A program made the translations under genes and the position numbers. The notes beneath the pieces are model-generated. The model did no database searches and was not told the DNA's origin. It worked only from the letters and a program-made list of their open reading frames with translations. 64,000 nucleotides of DNA from Desulfonema magnum (GTDB lineage: Bacteria; Desulfobacterota; Desulfobacteria; Desulfobacterales; 4be13). Where the stretch lies: the NCBI RefSeq assembly GCF_017377395.1, contig NZ_CP061800.1, positions 3,286,001 through 3,350,000 on the forward strand. Reading direction: 5' to 3'. Positions 1-9,082 of this stretch are shown here, in pieces (positions within the stretch are counted from its first letter, which is position 1; each line of letters begins with the position of its first letter).

Positions 1-1080
1 ATTTTCAGCGAGTTCAGAAATACGGCCCGGTATCTGGCGGATCAGCTTGCCAGGGCCGGTTTCAAAAACATGGAACAGGTTGACAGCGGCAGAAATGTCA
101 AAAACCGAGAGATGATCATCAAAAGGTTTGCGCCGTATTACAATTGCGTTGCTGATTCTGCTGAATTGTCCCGCTGTCTTAAAAAGCCCATTGACATTCT
201 CATCTCCACCGATGTTTTATCAGAAGGTCTGAATTTGCAGGATGCGAGTCTGATTATCAATTATGATCTCCATTGGAATCCTGTCAGACTCATGCAGCGG
301 ATCGGGCGTGTGGACCGCCGCCTTAATCCTGAGACTGAGGAAAAACTTGACCGTGCTTCATTTCTCAAGGGCAAAATTTATTTCTGGAATTTTCTGCCGC
401 CAAAGGAAATGGAAGAACTGCTGCATCTGAAAGAACGATTGGACGGAAAAATCCTCAGAATCAACAAAACCCTCGGGATTGAAGGGGCATTGCTGACCCC
501 GGATGATCCGGATATGGCCATGAAGCTCTTTAATGAGCGGTATGAGAGAAAAGAGTCCACAGAAGAACTCATGCGCCTTGAAAAACAGAGAATCATATCA
601 GAGATGCCCGATGTCTGGAACTCATTGAAAACGCTTCCCAGACGTCTTTTTTCTGGTAAAAAGGCCGGGGCCGGTTTTGGTCCGATTCTGAACAAAAAGG
701 GGGAAGCCATTGATCATATTGTGCCGGATTTTCGGCCAGGGCTGTTTGCCTGTTACCAGATGCCCCATGTGATCGGTCTTGCAAGCGATAATCTTTTTGA
801 GTCAAAAAATGTGAAATATGATCCCAAAAGACACTCCGAAGGCGAGGTGAGATGGTATTTCCGAGATGCGGAAACTGGCAAAATCACCGAAATCCTTGAA
901 CAGACCTGGGCCGCGGTGCGATGTTCTCAGGATACGGTCAGGGTTGCGGAGCAGGGCGTGACGCTGTTGGCCGAACCTCGCAAAGCCATTGAAAAGCATA
1001 TTAAGAACACCTATCTGAAAGACATACAGGCTCCCATAGGTGCAAAACCGGAGCTGGTTGCCTGGATGGAGATTTTATAA
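1..1080 (+). CDS. SNF2/RapA-like helicase, C-terminal part (5' end outside window)
   Basis: The frame is open from the first base, so the gene is truncated by the window edge. The visible part starts in the second RecA-like domain with FSEFRNTARYL. It then shows the helicase C-terminal motifs ISTDVLSEGLNLQDA and QRIGRVDRR, the arginine-finger motif typical of SNF2/RapA-type superfamily 2 helicases. The remaining ~240 residues are a charged C-terminal extension with no motif I recognise. Such helicases act as ATP-dependent DNA translocases and often accompany large N6-adenine methyltransferases in restriction, type ISP and DISARM-like loci. A methyltransferase of that kind lies 4 kb downstream on the same strand, which suggests a partner. 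The family call is good; the exact system is not decidable without the 5' part. Confidence 0.8.
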   Translation: MFSEFRNTARYLADQLARAGFKNMEQVDSGRNVKNREMIIKRFAPYYNCVADSAELSRCLKKPIDILISTDVLSEGLNLQDASLIINYDLHWNPVRLMQRIGRVDRRLNPETEEKLDRASFLKGKIYFWNFLPPKEMEELLHLKERLDGKILRINKTLGIEGALLTPDDPDMAMKLFNERYERKESTEELMRLEKQRIISEMPDVWNSLKTLPRRLFSGKKAGAGFGPILNKKGEAIDHIVPDFRPGLFACYQMPHVIGLASDNLFESKNVKYDPKRHSEGEVRWYFRDAETGKITEILEQTWAAVRCSQDTVRVAEQGVTLLAEPRKAIEKHIKNTYLKDIQAPIGAKPELVAWMEIL

Positions 1081-1095
1081 TTTAAGCAGAAAGGT

Positions 1096-1233
1096 AACCA
1101 CGAATCATACGAATAAAAAGGGATGAATGGCAATTATCTTCAGGGAATCAGGGAAGAAAAGCGGATTACAAAATGAAATTCAGAGGTATGAGCGGCGGGA
1201 TATCTGAAATAATTATTCGTGTGATTCTCGGTT
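1096..1233. repeat. Imperfect terminal-inverted-repeat element between helicase and ietA
   Basis: The left end reads AACCACGAATCATACGAATA. The reverse complement of the right end reads AACCGAGAATCACACGAATA, matching at 16 of 20 positions over a span of about 138 bases. There is no coding potential. It resembles a short non-autonomous inverted-repeat element and fills the only gap between the helicase and the IetAS pair. Confidence 0.4.
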
Positions 1234-1263
1234 TCAATAATTTACTTGGAAAGAGGCAACTGT

Positions 1264-2277
1264 ATGACCAACTCAGAACTGATTAGACAGCTTTTCTTGT
1301 CATTTAATAGCAAAGACAACGAAGCCTTTGTACAGGCGGCAAGGGAATATATTGAACGGGAGAGACGCAAAAAGCATACGATTGTTGCCAAAGAATTGGA
1401 AAAAGCCCTGTATCAGACGACGAGCGCATCTGAAAGCCGAAGACGCTTCAGGCAAAGTCTTCCGATTCCCAGAGATACGGAAAAAGGCTTTCCGTTGCTG
1501 GAAATTCAGTATTTTGAGCATGATTTAGACAGCCTGATCTTATCTCAGGAGACCAAAGCCCGGCTCGAACGAATTATCCGTGAGTTTAAGGATGCGGATA
1601 TTTTAGCGACCTACAATTTGGCTTATAAAAAGAAGGTTCTGCTCTGTGGCAAGCCCGGAACAGGCAAAACCTTTTCAGCGCAAATCATCAGTTCTGTGCT
1701 GAACATCCCTTTGGTTTATATTCGTTTTGACGCGATTATCTCCTCCTATCTGGGTGAAACTGCGGGCAATTTACGCAAGGTATTCGATTTTATTGAAAAC
1801 GATACTTGGATAGTTCTGTTTGATGAATTTGACATTATCGCTAAAAACCGTGACGATAGTCACGAACACGGCGAAATCAAACGGGTGGTGAACAACTTCT
1901 TGCAAATGCTGGATAATTTCAAAGGTGACAGCATCCTGTTTGCCGCCACCAATCATCAGAACATGCTCGACAGTGCCATTTGGCGACGCTTTGACGCGGT
2001 GATTGATTATGAACTGCCCGATGAGGCGACTCGTAAACATCTCTTTGAGCGTTACCTGAGACCGATCAGACGTGATCAAAAAATAGATATCAGCAAAGCC
2101 GCAAAGGATAGTCAGGGATTATCGCCTGCGGATATAAAAATGATCGCTGCCGAGGCGATGAAAACCGTTATTATTGATTCCAGAAATACGTTATCTATGA
2201 ATGATCTGGAAACTGAGATTAAACAATTTGTTCGCCGTGAAAAGGTAAAACATCACAGATTGGAGGATAATGAATAA
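1264..2277 (+). CDS. ietA: AAA+ ATPase, IetA-like
   Basis: This 337-residue protein is an AAA family ATPase. Walker A GKPGTGKT lies near residue 128, Walker B WIVLFDEFD near 182-190, a sensor-1-like ATNHQNMLDSA near 225, and the arginine finger in WRRFD near 238. A small helical lid follows. The start at ATG 1264 is chosen because AGAGG lies seven bases upstream; an in-frame TTG at 1246 is less likely. The stop codon overlaps the start of the next gene by one base (TAATG), so the two are translationally coupled. An AAA ATPase directly followed by a subtilisin-like protease is the IetAS arrangement. It was first described as a plasmid stability and incompatibility toxin-antitoxin pair in Agrobacterium and later as an anti-phage system. 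Assignment rests on architecture and motifs. Confidence 0.75.
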   Translation: MTNSELIRQLFLSFNSKDNEAFVQAAREYIERERRKKHTIVAKELEKALYQTTSASESRRRFRQSLPIPRDTEKGFPLLEIQYFEHDLDSLILSQETKARLERIIREFKDADILATYNLAYKKKVLLCGKPGTGKTFSAQIISSVLNIPLVYIRFDAIISSYLGETAGNLRKVFDFIENDTWIVLFDEFDIIAKNRDDSHEHGEIKRVVNNFLQMLDNFKGDSILFAATNHQNMLDSAIWRRFDAVIDYELPDEATRKHLFERYLRPIRRDQKIDISKAAKDSQGLSPADIKMIAAEAMKTVIIDSRNTLSMNDLETEIKQFVRREKVKHHRLEDNE

Positions 2278-4922
2278 TGGAGAAATATGAAAATCTCAAG
2301 CTTCCTCTATTATTTGAAAGCGTAAACAAACACAAACATCTCAAGCTTCCCCTGTTTCAGGGCAATATTGAACGAAGAAAACCCAATGCTGGAGGAGGTG
2401 GCTTCTCACTGCCACAAGGAAGGGACAAATCGCTATTTTCACGACAAGCACGCCAACAAGCTAAAAATTTATGCCGTACATTTTCAAGATTGAAAAAACA
2501 GCTTTCTGGCAGAATTGACCCCACCCTTATTTTTGAAATTGAAATCAACCAAAGCGTTTCTCCTGTTGCCTTTGAAAAAAGGCTGGCATCCATGGACATC
2601 CATGTTTTATCAGTTGCTGAAGGTAAAAAAGGCTTTTGGGTGGTATTTAGTGAAGATGAAGATTTAAACGAGTTCAAACGCAAGCTGGCAACTTACGGTT
2701 CAGATGAAGGAGCAGAATATAAATTTTTCCATGCCATTGAATTCTTTGATGCCATTCCACCAGAAAAAAAGATTGGTGAGAGATTAGCCAACCAACCTTT
2801 GGATGATATGGCTGATTTTATTGATCTTGAATTGTGGAAGATGACCGATCCTCAAAAAAACGAAAAATTTATCCGACAATTGGAAGAGAGTCACACCGAT
2901 TTCACACAATTCAGGATCATGGATACCCTGATCACAAAATCCTTTGTTTTGCTCAGGGTGAAGCTCACTAAAGCGGTATTTGATGAAATCATCCAGTTAA
3001 AAGAAATCGCACGAGCAGACAGACCTGCCACGGTTCAGTTTAACCCGTTTGAAATGATACGACCCGATGTGGAGGGCATTCAGTTTAACGCGCCTGAAGA
3101 AAATGCCATAGGCATATTGGTGATTGATTCAGGAATTGTTTCCAATCATCCCATGTTGGAAAAGTGTGTTGGCGGAGAAGAAAACTTTCAATCGGGTGAA
3201 CATGAACTACAAGATACCGTCGGACATGGAACGGCTGTGGCTGGTTGCGCCGTTTATGGCGATATTGCAGATCGTCTCAGAAGAAAAAACTTCACTCCTT
3301 CAAATTGGCTGTTTTCTGCCAAGGTGATGTATGCAGAAAGGAATGATATTACAGATATTGTATCCGCTGCCTATGATCCGGAAAAATTAATTGAACATCA
3401 GTTTAAAGATGCGGTGGAAAGCTTTTTATCCAACCCTGAGTACCATATCAAGGTGGTCAATATTTCGTTGGGCAATCGCAACGAAGTTTGGCATAAGCAC
3501 TATTCCCGACAGTTGCCATTAGCGGCTTTGATTGATGAACTCGCTTTTACCTTCCCCCATGTGGTTTTTGTCGTGTCTGCTGGCAATCAATCGCCTCTTT
3601 ATAAATCCATCGCGGATGTCATGGAAAACTATCCGCGCTACCTGATTGGAAATGGAGGTTTTCGTCTGATCAATCCTGCAACTTCGGCTCTGGCATTTAC
3701 CATTGGTTCTATTGCTGACAAACCACGAATAGAACAAGAACGCTATGGTGCGGAACATATTAAAACAGCAATCGCCCAGACGCAGCAGCCTTCACCTTTT
3801 ACCCGAACAGGTCCGGGCATCAATGGCATGATCAAGCCGGAGTTGGTGGAATACGGGGGAAATCTGATTTTATCAGAAAATTATGGCCGTATCGTTGAAG
3901 ATATGGGCGGCAAGCTTGCCCTGTTAAATAACAACGTAACGGACAATATTATTCAATTTGATGTGGGCACAAGCTTTGCAGCTCCGAAAGTTGCCTACCT
4001 TGCCGGAAAAATTGCCAATTATTTTCCTGATAAATCAGCTAATTTTATTAAAAATATGTTGCTGGTAGGAGCGGATTACCCATCACCTGTTCCCAATGAT
4101 CATTTTTATTGTTCTGTTCCAAATAAAATCGGAATCAAAAAATACGAGAATGAAATTCTTGAAAAAATAGATTTAGATTCAGAGAATGTTATTATTACAA
4201 AGTCTTATCACAAATCAGAGAAATATTATATACTAAAATCTGACATAACAGAAACCGTTAAAAAAGAGATTTCAGATATTTTTAAAAAAATAGAATTTAA
4301 GAGCGGGTTGGGGGCAAAGGATCATTTGTCTGTTTGCGGCTATGGCCTGAGTCACTATGATAAGGCCCTCTATTCCTTTGACAACAGAGCGGTTCTTTGG
4401 GATGAAGGTCAAATCGCACTCAATCAGATAAAGGTCTATTCTCTGCAACTGCCGGAACTGTTTTTTACCGAAGCAGGTAAGAAAAAGATAATCGTTACGC
4501 TCACTTTCACGCCTGAAACCCGTTCGACCCGCGGGGATAGTTATTTAGGTAATCGCATGGAATTTCATCTGTTTCATTCAGTGAATCCACAAATTTTGAT
4601 AGAAAAATACGGCGTGATTGGAAATGATGCCGAACAAATCAGTGTGCCCGCTGATTTAAAGAAATTTGAAATTGATTTTTTTCCTGGTGCAAATACCCGG
4701 AAAGCAGGATGTCATCAAAAGGCATGGAAATTATACCAAAGAGATATCAAAAACAGACCATCCTCTCCCGTATCATTGGTTCTTTTGAATTTTAACAAAT
4801 GGATAACAGACGATACGCGAAAGCAGGATTATTGTATTTCAGTGACATTTGAGCATGAAAAAGCAACGAGGCTTTATAACGCCATTAGAACAAATATCCA
4901 GACCAGAGCAAGGGTTAGATGA
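2277..4922 (+). CDS. ietS: Subtilisin-like serine protease, IetS-like
   Basis: This 881-residue protein carries an S8 (subtilase) domain with a complete catalytic triad: Asp284 in VIDSG, His317 in GHGTAVAG and Ser566 in GTSFAAP. The oxyanion region SAGNQS lies between them. About 270 residues precede the protease domain and about 300 follow it. Neither flank is a recognised domain, and no signal peptide is visible, so the enzyme is probably cytoplasmic. It starts at the ATG that overlaps the ietA stop codon. In the known IetAS systems the protease is the likely effector and the ATPase the regulator or antitoxin. The pair sits between a helicase and a DNA methyltransferase, so it may have inserted into an older restriction locus. 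Confidence 0.75.
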   Translation: MEKYENLKLPLLFESVNKHKHLKLPLFQGNIERRKPNAGGGGFSLPQGRDKSLFSRQARQQAKNLCRTFSRLKKQLSGRIDPTLIFEIEINQSVSPVAFEKRLASMDIHVLSVAEGKKGFWVVFSEDEDLNEFKRKLATYGSDEGAEYKFFHAIEFFDAIPPEKKIGERLANQPLDDMADFIDLELWKMTDPQKNEKFIRQLEESHTDFTQFRIMDTLITKSFVLLRVKLTKAVFDEIIQLKEIARADRPATVQFNPFEMIRPDVEGIQFNAPEENAIGILVIDSGIVSNHPMLEKCVGGEENFQSGEHELQDTVGHGTAVAGCAVYGDIADRLRRKNFTPSNWLFSAKVMYAERNDITDIVSAAYDPEKLIEHQFKDAVESFLSNPEYHIKVVNISLGNRNEVWHKHYSRQLPLAALIDELAFTFPHVVFVVSAGNQSPLYKSIADVMENYPRYLIGNGGFRLINPATSALAFTIGSIADKPRIEQERYGAEHIKTAIAQTQQPSPFTRTGPGINGMIKPELVEYGGNLILSENYGRIVEDMGGKLALLNNNVTDNIIQFDVGTSFAAPKVAYLAGKIANYFPDKSANFIKNMLLVGADYPSPVPNDHFYCSVPNKIGIKKYENEILEKIDLDSENVIITKSYHKSEKYYILKSDITETVKKEISDIFKKIEFKSGLGAKDHLSVCGYGLSHYDKALYSFDNRAVLWDEGQIALNQIKVYSLQLPELFFTEAGKKKIIVTLTFTPETRSTRGDSYLGNRMEFHLFHSVNPQILIEKYGVIGNDAEQISVPADLKKFEIDFFPGANTRKAGCHQKAWKLYQRDIKNRPSSPVSLVLLNFNKWITDDTRKQDYCISVTFEHEKATRLYNAIRTNIQTRARVR

Positions 4923-4929
4923 TTATAAG

Positions 4930-5025
4930 ATGAACAAACTCACCGAATCCACCATAGAAATCTTCAAAAATGGTGAGTTGGTGGAAAATTCAGTATGTGC
5001 AATTTTTGCACATACTGCATCGTGA
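4930..5025 (+). pseudogene. Remnant of a helicase/restriction-subunit N-terminus
   Basis: A 31-codon frame starts MNKLTESTIEIFKNGELVEN and stops at 5023-5025. The opening residues resemble the first residues of HsdR-type restriction subunits and related helicases (MNKLTE..IE). Nothing homologous follows. I read it as the stub of a deleted gene between ietS and the methyltransferase. It could also be a chance frame. Confidence 0.35.
4991..5017. repeat. Perfect 12-bp inverted repeat (possible operator or terminator stem)
   Basis: Arms CAGTATGTGCAA and TTGCACATACTG are separated by TTT, making a perfect 27-base dyad 63 bases before the methyltransferase start. There is no run of T after it, so an intrinsic terminator is unlikely. 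The position suits a regulator-binding site or an RNA hairpin upstream of the methyltransferase gene. Confidence 0.5.
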
Positions 5026-5079
5026 CTTTGGCAATTCTATCAAGTGTTTATTAACCCATTGAAAAAGCATAGGATTATG

Positions 5080-8000
5080 ATGACTGGCATCCCCATCGAA
5101 CGCATTACAAGAATTAAAAGTTTTCCGTCACTGGTGAAATTTCTCAGGGATGATCTTTATTGGCCCCTTGATGCTGAAGATATCGAAGACCTCACATTTG
5201 AGTATGAGCCGGAGGAACTCGGTATTGACCCGAAAATTGCGGTAAAGATAAAAGAGATCAAGCAGCTTCGTCCGCTCGCGGTGAGTCAGCCCTGGGGCAT
5301 ATTTTACATCAGCTTTGAACCAAAACAATTGCCGGTGGTGGTTCTGCGCCGTATTCTGCGGGCTTTGGTGATTAAGAAACGGCAGAGCTCAAACCCTGCG
5401 AACCTCCCGGCGTGGAAGCTTCATGACCTGCTGTTCATATCTTCCTACGGAGAAGAAGATCAGCGTGCCATCACGTTTGCCCATTTCAGGGAAGATTCCT
5501 GCGGCGATTTGCCCACGCTCCAGGTGATCGGCTGGGATTCTCAGGACACGCCTTTGCACATAGATCAATGTATCCAGGAGCTTGACAAGCTGAGATTTGA
5601 CGGGGAATTTTCACCGGACCAATGGCGGGAGCAATGGTCGTCCGCGTTTACGCTGAGACACAGAGAGGTGATTTCAACGTCAAAGGAACTTGCTGCCGAA
5701 CTGGCCCGGCTGGCGGGTCAGATTCGCAGGCGGGTGAATGCGGTACTCCGGGTGGAATCAAGGCAGGGAGCAATGCACAGGCTCTTTCAGGCGATTCAGG
5801 AGACGCTTCTACATGATCTGAGTGAGGATCAGTTTGCAGATATGTTTGCCCAGACCATTGCTTATGGTTTGTTTTCCGCCCGATGTTCCCGTGAATCCGG
5901 TGCGCTGGTTGCCGACAATTTGACGGATATGATTCCTGAGACCAATCTGTTTCTGAGGGAGCTGCTTTCCACTTTCTTTTCCATCGGAGGCAGGAAAGGA
6001 AAGATTGATTTTGACGAGCTGGGTATCAATGATGTGGTGGAGATGCTCAGGGATGCCAATATGGAGGCGGTGCTTGGGGATTTTGAGGACAGGAACCCGT
6101 CAGAAGATCCGGTCATCCATTTTTATGAGGGCTTTCTGAAACAATATGACGCACAACAGAAGATTAAGCGAGGTGCGTTTTATACGCCCCGTCCCGTGGT
6201 GTCGTTCATTGTTCGCTCTGTCCATGAAATACTGCGCAAGGATTTTGGTCTTGAGGACGGTCTTGCTGACACAACCACTTGGGGAGAAATGACAAGGCAA
6301 AACAGAGAGATAAAAATTCCCAAAGGGGTTTCTGAGGATGCGCCTTTTGTCCAGATTCTTGATCCGGCAACAGGAACCGGCACGTTTCTGGTTGAGGTCA
6401 TTGATCTGATTCATAAGACAATGGTTGAAAAATGGGAAGCTGAGGGCGAAGATGTGAGAAAACGCTGGAACGAATATGTTCCGAAACATCTCCTTCCCCG
6501 GATTTACGGGTTTGAGCTGATGATGGCCCCATATACCATTGCTCATATGAAAATCGCTCTGAAGCTGGTGGAAACAAAATATGTTTTTAAGTTTAACGAG
6601 ATAATACAGATTCATCTCACGAACAGTCTTGAGGAGGCAAAAGATACGATTCCGGGATATCTTGAGGATTTTTCGCCGGCCCTGGCGCATGAGGCGAAGG
6701 TAGCAAATTCGGTGAAAAAAGATGCGCGGATAACGGTGGTGGTTGGGAATCCGCCGTACTCTGTTTCCAGTTGCAATAATACATCATTCCTTGCAAACTT
6801 GATGAAAACTTATAAGAATGCAGTACGAAATGAGAAAAATATCCAGCCGCTTTCAGATGATTATATCAAATTCATTCGCTTCACACATTGGAAAATAGAA
6901 AAAGCAGGAAAAGGAGTGATAGGGCTTATTACCAATAATTCTTTCATTGATGGCCTTATTCACCGGGGGATGCGGGAAGAATTGATAAATACTTTTAATA
7001 ACATTTATATCTTAAATCTTCATGGTAATACCAATAGAGGGGATGTCTGCTCGGATGGTTCCAAAGATGAAAATGTGTTTGATATAAAACAAGGCGTTTC
7101 AATTTCTTTTTTTGTGAAAAAAAGAAAAATAAACATTGAGAAGTCCTCAAGTTATTATTCCTTAAAGGGATTAAGAGAGAAAAAGTCAAATTTTTTTCAT
7201 AAAAATTTAGTCAGTTCAGTTCAATGGGAAAGGACAGATATCGCCGGCCCTAATTTTTGGTTTGTTAGAAAAAAGTTTGATGCTGAAGACAAGTATTATA
7301 AGGATGGAATAAGTGTTATTGAAATTTTTAATGAATACAATAATGGGATAGAATTTGGCAGAGATAATCTTTTTATTGATTTTGAAAAAAATAATTTGAT
7401 TGATAGAATAAATATTTTATTTTCAGGTAATTATGATAACGCTTTTGTTGAAAAATATAATGTAAAAGATACGAGTTGCTTTGCCCTCCTAAACAGAGTC
7501 TCCAAATATTCTTATAATGAGAAGAATATTTATTCAACTCATTACAGACCGTTTGATTTTAGGAATGCTTATTACCAACTTGGAATAGTAAGACGACCCT
7601 CATATGAAATAATAAAACATTTTCTCAACAAAAAAAATATAGGCTTGATTTGCGTAAGACAATATGTTGAAGATAAAAATTTCAATCATTGTTTCATTAC
7701 AAATACAATTACAGATCGAAGAATCACTGTTAGCAATAGGGGGGCTGGTTTTATATTTCCTCTTTATTGCTATCCAGATGGAGAGGCATTTAATATTGGC
7801 AAGACTGAAAATTTTAATAATAGATTCAGTAAATTAATCAATAGCCTCTACACTTTTCGGCCTTTAACAGACCAAATTTTAGCTTACATTTATGCTATTC
7901 TCCACAGTCCAACTTACCGCAACAGATACGCTGAATTCCTCAAAATTGACTTCCCCCGCATCCCGTTTACAACTAAAGAAAACTTGTTTTTAAAACTGTC

Positions 8001-8394
8001 CGATCTCGGCAGCGAGTTAATCGGCTTACACCTTTTGGAATCCGAAAAACTCAACAAGCCCATCACAACTTTCCCTGTTTCCGGGGATAATTCGATAACA
8101 AAAGTCGGCGAAGCAAAAAAGCAGTTGAAGTATATGGAAAACGGCAAAGGCAGGCTTTACATCAACAAAACCCAGTATTTTGACGGCCTCTCCGAAGATG
8201 TATGGAATTTTCATATTGGCGGGTATCAGGTCTGCCACAAATGGCTTTATGACCGCAAGAAAGCCAAGCGCAGATTGTCAGAGGAGGACATCACGCATTA
8301 TCACAAGATTGTCGTTGCCCTGAATGAGACCATGCGGCTGATGAGACAAATTGACCAAGTGATTGACGCTCACGGGGGCTGGCCCATTCAGTAA
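5080..8394 (+). CDS. Large N6-adenine DNA methyltransferase, type ISP-like
   Basis: This protein of about 1104 residues holds a gamma-class adenine methyltransferase core. The AdoMet-binding motif I is DPATGTGTFLVEV (Asp near 428) and the catalytic motif IV is NPPY (near 557), preceded by the FYTPRPVVSFIV segment usual in this class. The N-terminal ~350 residues form a domain I do not recognise. The C-terminal half should hold target-recognition sequence, as in the type ISP/LlaBIII-like group. Start ATG 5080 is preferred because AGGA at 5071-5074 is correctly spaced; an upstream GTG at 5044 is in frame. The helicase at the window start may be its motor partner. DISARM class 1 pairs a similar helicase and methyltransferase, but no drmA, drmB or drmC is visible here. 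A/T-rich codon use in residues ~570-930 suggests an exchanged recognition domain. Confidence 0.75.
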   Translation: MTGIPIERITRIKSFPSLVKFLRDDLYWPLDAEDIEDLTFEYEPEELGIDPKIAVKIKEIKQLRPLAVSQPWGIFYISFEPKQLPVVVLRRILRALVIKKRQSSNPANLPAWKLHDLLFISSYGEEDQRAITFAHFREDSCGDLPTLQVIGWDSQDTPLHIDQCIQELDKLRFDGEFSPDQWREQWSSAFTLRHREVISTSKELAAELARLAGQIRRRVNAVLRVESRQGAMHRLFQAIQETLLHDLSEDQFADMFAQTIAYGLFSARCSRESGALVADNLTDMIPETNLFLRELLSTFFSIGGRKGKIDFDELGINDVVEMLRDANMEAVLGDFEDRNPSEDPVIHFYEGFLKQYDAQQKIKRGAFYTPRPVVSFIVRSVHEILRKDFGLEDGLADTTTWGEMTRQNREIKIPKGVSEDAPFVQILDPATGTGTFLVEVIDLIHKTMVEKWEAEGEDVRKRWNEYVPKHLLPRIYGFELMMAPYTIAHMKIALKLVETKYVFKFNEIIQIHLTNSLEEAKDTIPGYLEDFSPALAHEAKVANSVKKDARITVVVGNPPYSVSSCNNTSFLANLMKTYKNAVRNEKNIQPLSDDYIKFIRFTHWKIEKAGKGVIGLITNNSFIDGLIHRGMREELINTFNNIYILNLHGNTNRGDVCSDGSKDENVFDIKQGVSISFFVKKRKINIEKSSSYYSLKGLREKKSNFFHKNLVSSVQWERTDIAGPNFWFVRKKFDAEDKYYKDGISVIEIFNEYNNGIEFGRDNLFIDFEKNNLIDRINILFSGNYDNAFVEKYNVKDTSCFALLNRVSKYSYNEKNIYSTHYRPFDFRNAYYQLGIVRRPSYEIIKHFLNKKNIGLICVRQYVEDKNFNHCFITNTITDRRITVSNRGAGFIFPLYCYPDGEAFNIGKTENFNNRFSKLINSLYTFRPLTDQILAYIYAILHSPTYRNRYAEFLKIDFPRIPFTTKENLFLKLSDLGSELIGLHLLESEKLNKPITTFPVSGDNSITKVGEAKKQLKYMENGKGRLYINKTQYFDGLSEDVWNFHIGGYQVCHKWLYDRKKAKRRLSEEDITHYHKIVVALNETMRLMRQIDQVIDAHGGWPIQ

Positions 8395-8503
8395 TTATTT
8401 GTCATTTGCCGATAACTCAGCAGATGGAAAAATTTCCCGCAAAGTTGGCAAATACAAGGGATAAGGTTTGGATTAAAAAAAACATTAACACACAAAGCAA
8501 ACA

Positions 8504-8802
8504 ATGAAAAAACATTTTGAAACCCTTACAATAAAGCAATTCAGAGGATTACAGGAGTCAGAATTATCCCAGCTCGGACGTATCAACCTGCTTGTGGGTC
8601 CCAACAATTCAGGGAAAACCAGCATTCTGGAGGCCATATCCGCTTATTGCCATCCCCTTGACCCGTTGTGAACATCGCATGGCATCGGGAGATCAAATCA
8701 TCAAGGATTCCCATGCTGGATGCGCTGAAATGGTTATTTCCGCAATCGGCTGACAGTGGTCCTGAATTAAGATTTGGTCGCTTATCGGTTGCCATCACCT
8801 GA
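8504..8802 (+). pseudogene. Truncated OLD/RecF-like AAA ATPase
   Basis: The frame begins MKKHFETLTIKQFRGLQ and contains the Walker A segment LLVGPNNSGKTSILEAI, the classic N-terminus of OLD- and RecF/SMC-type ATPases. It stops after 55 codons at 8669-8671. Homologous-looking sequence continues in another frame from about 8668 (VNIAWHREIKSS..LDALKWLFPQSADSGPELRFG) until TGA at 8800-8802. The gene is therefore frameshifted and lacks its coil, arm, Walker B and any TOPRIM domain. Such ATPases are common components of anti-phage systems (OLD, Gabija, Retron/Septu partners). This copy is dead. Confidence 0.7.
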
Positions 8803-8958
8803 AACAAACGGTAAGATAAAACGCTTCGGAGAAGATTTGCTTTACCGGTTGCGCTATAAACGCGGAATGGATGTGAGGTAAAATTTTATCAATTGCTTAT
8901 TAACGATTTGATAAGAAAGTGCCGCGTTTTGTAAGCGAAAAAAGAGCATAAATAAAAG
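8803..8958. other. Intergenic stretch without recognisable feature
   Basis: This is A/T-rich sequence between the broken ATPase and the first palindromic element. All frames are interrupted and I see no repeat, promoter or RNA gene that can be supported. It is probably decayed remainder of the ATPase gene. Confidence 0.4.
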
Positions 8959-9082
8959 CTGATTATAACGGATTTAGGGGAGGCCGGTAAAGCCCCGTAG
9001 GGGCGGCATATTTGTAGCATTCATCATGCCGGGTCGGTAAAGCCCCGTGGGGGCGGCATATTTGCAACATGATTTACTACTA

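Noticed and set aside
1..8394. Full DISARM or BREX system.
   Set aside because: Only a helicase and a methyltransferase are visible. No drmA, drmB, drmC, pglZ or brxC-like gene is present.
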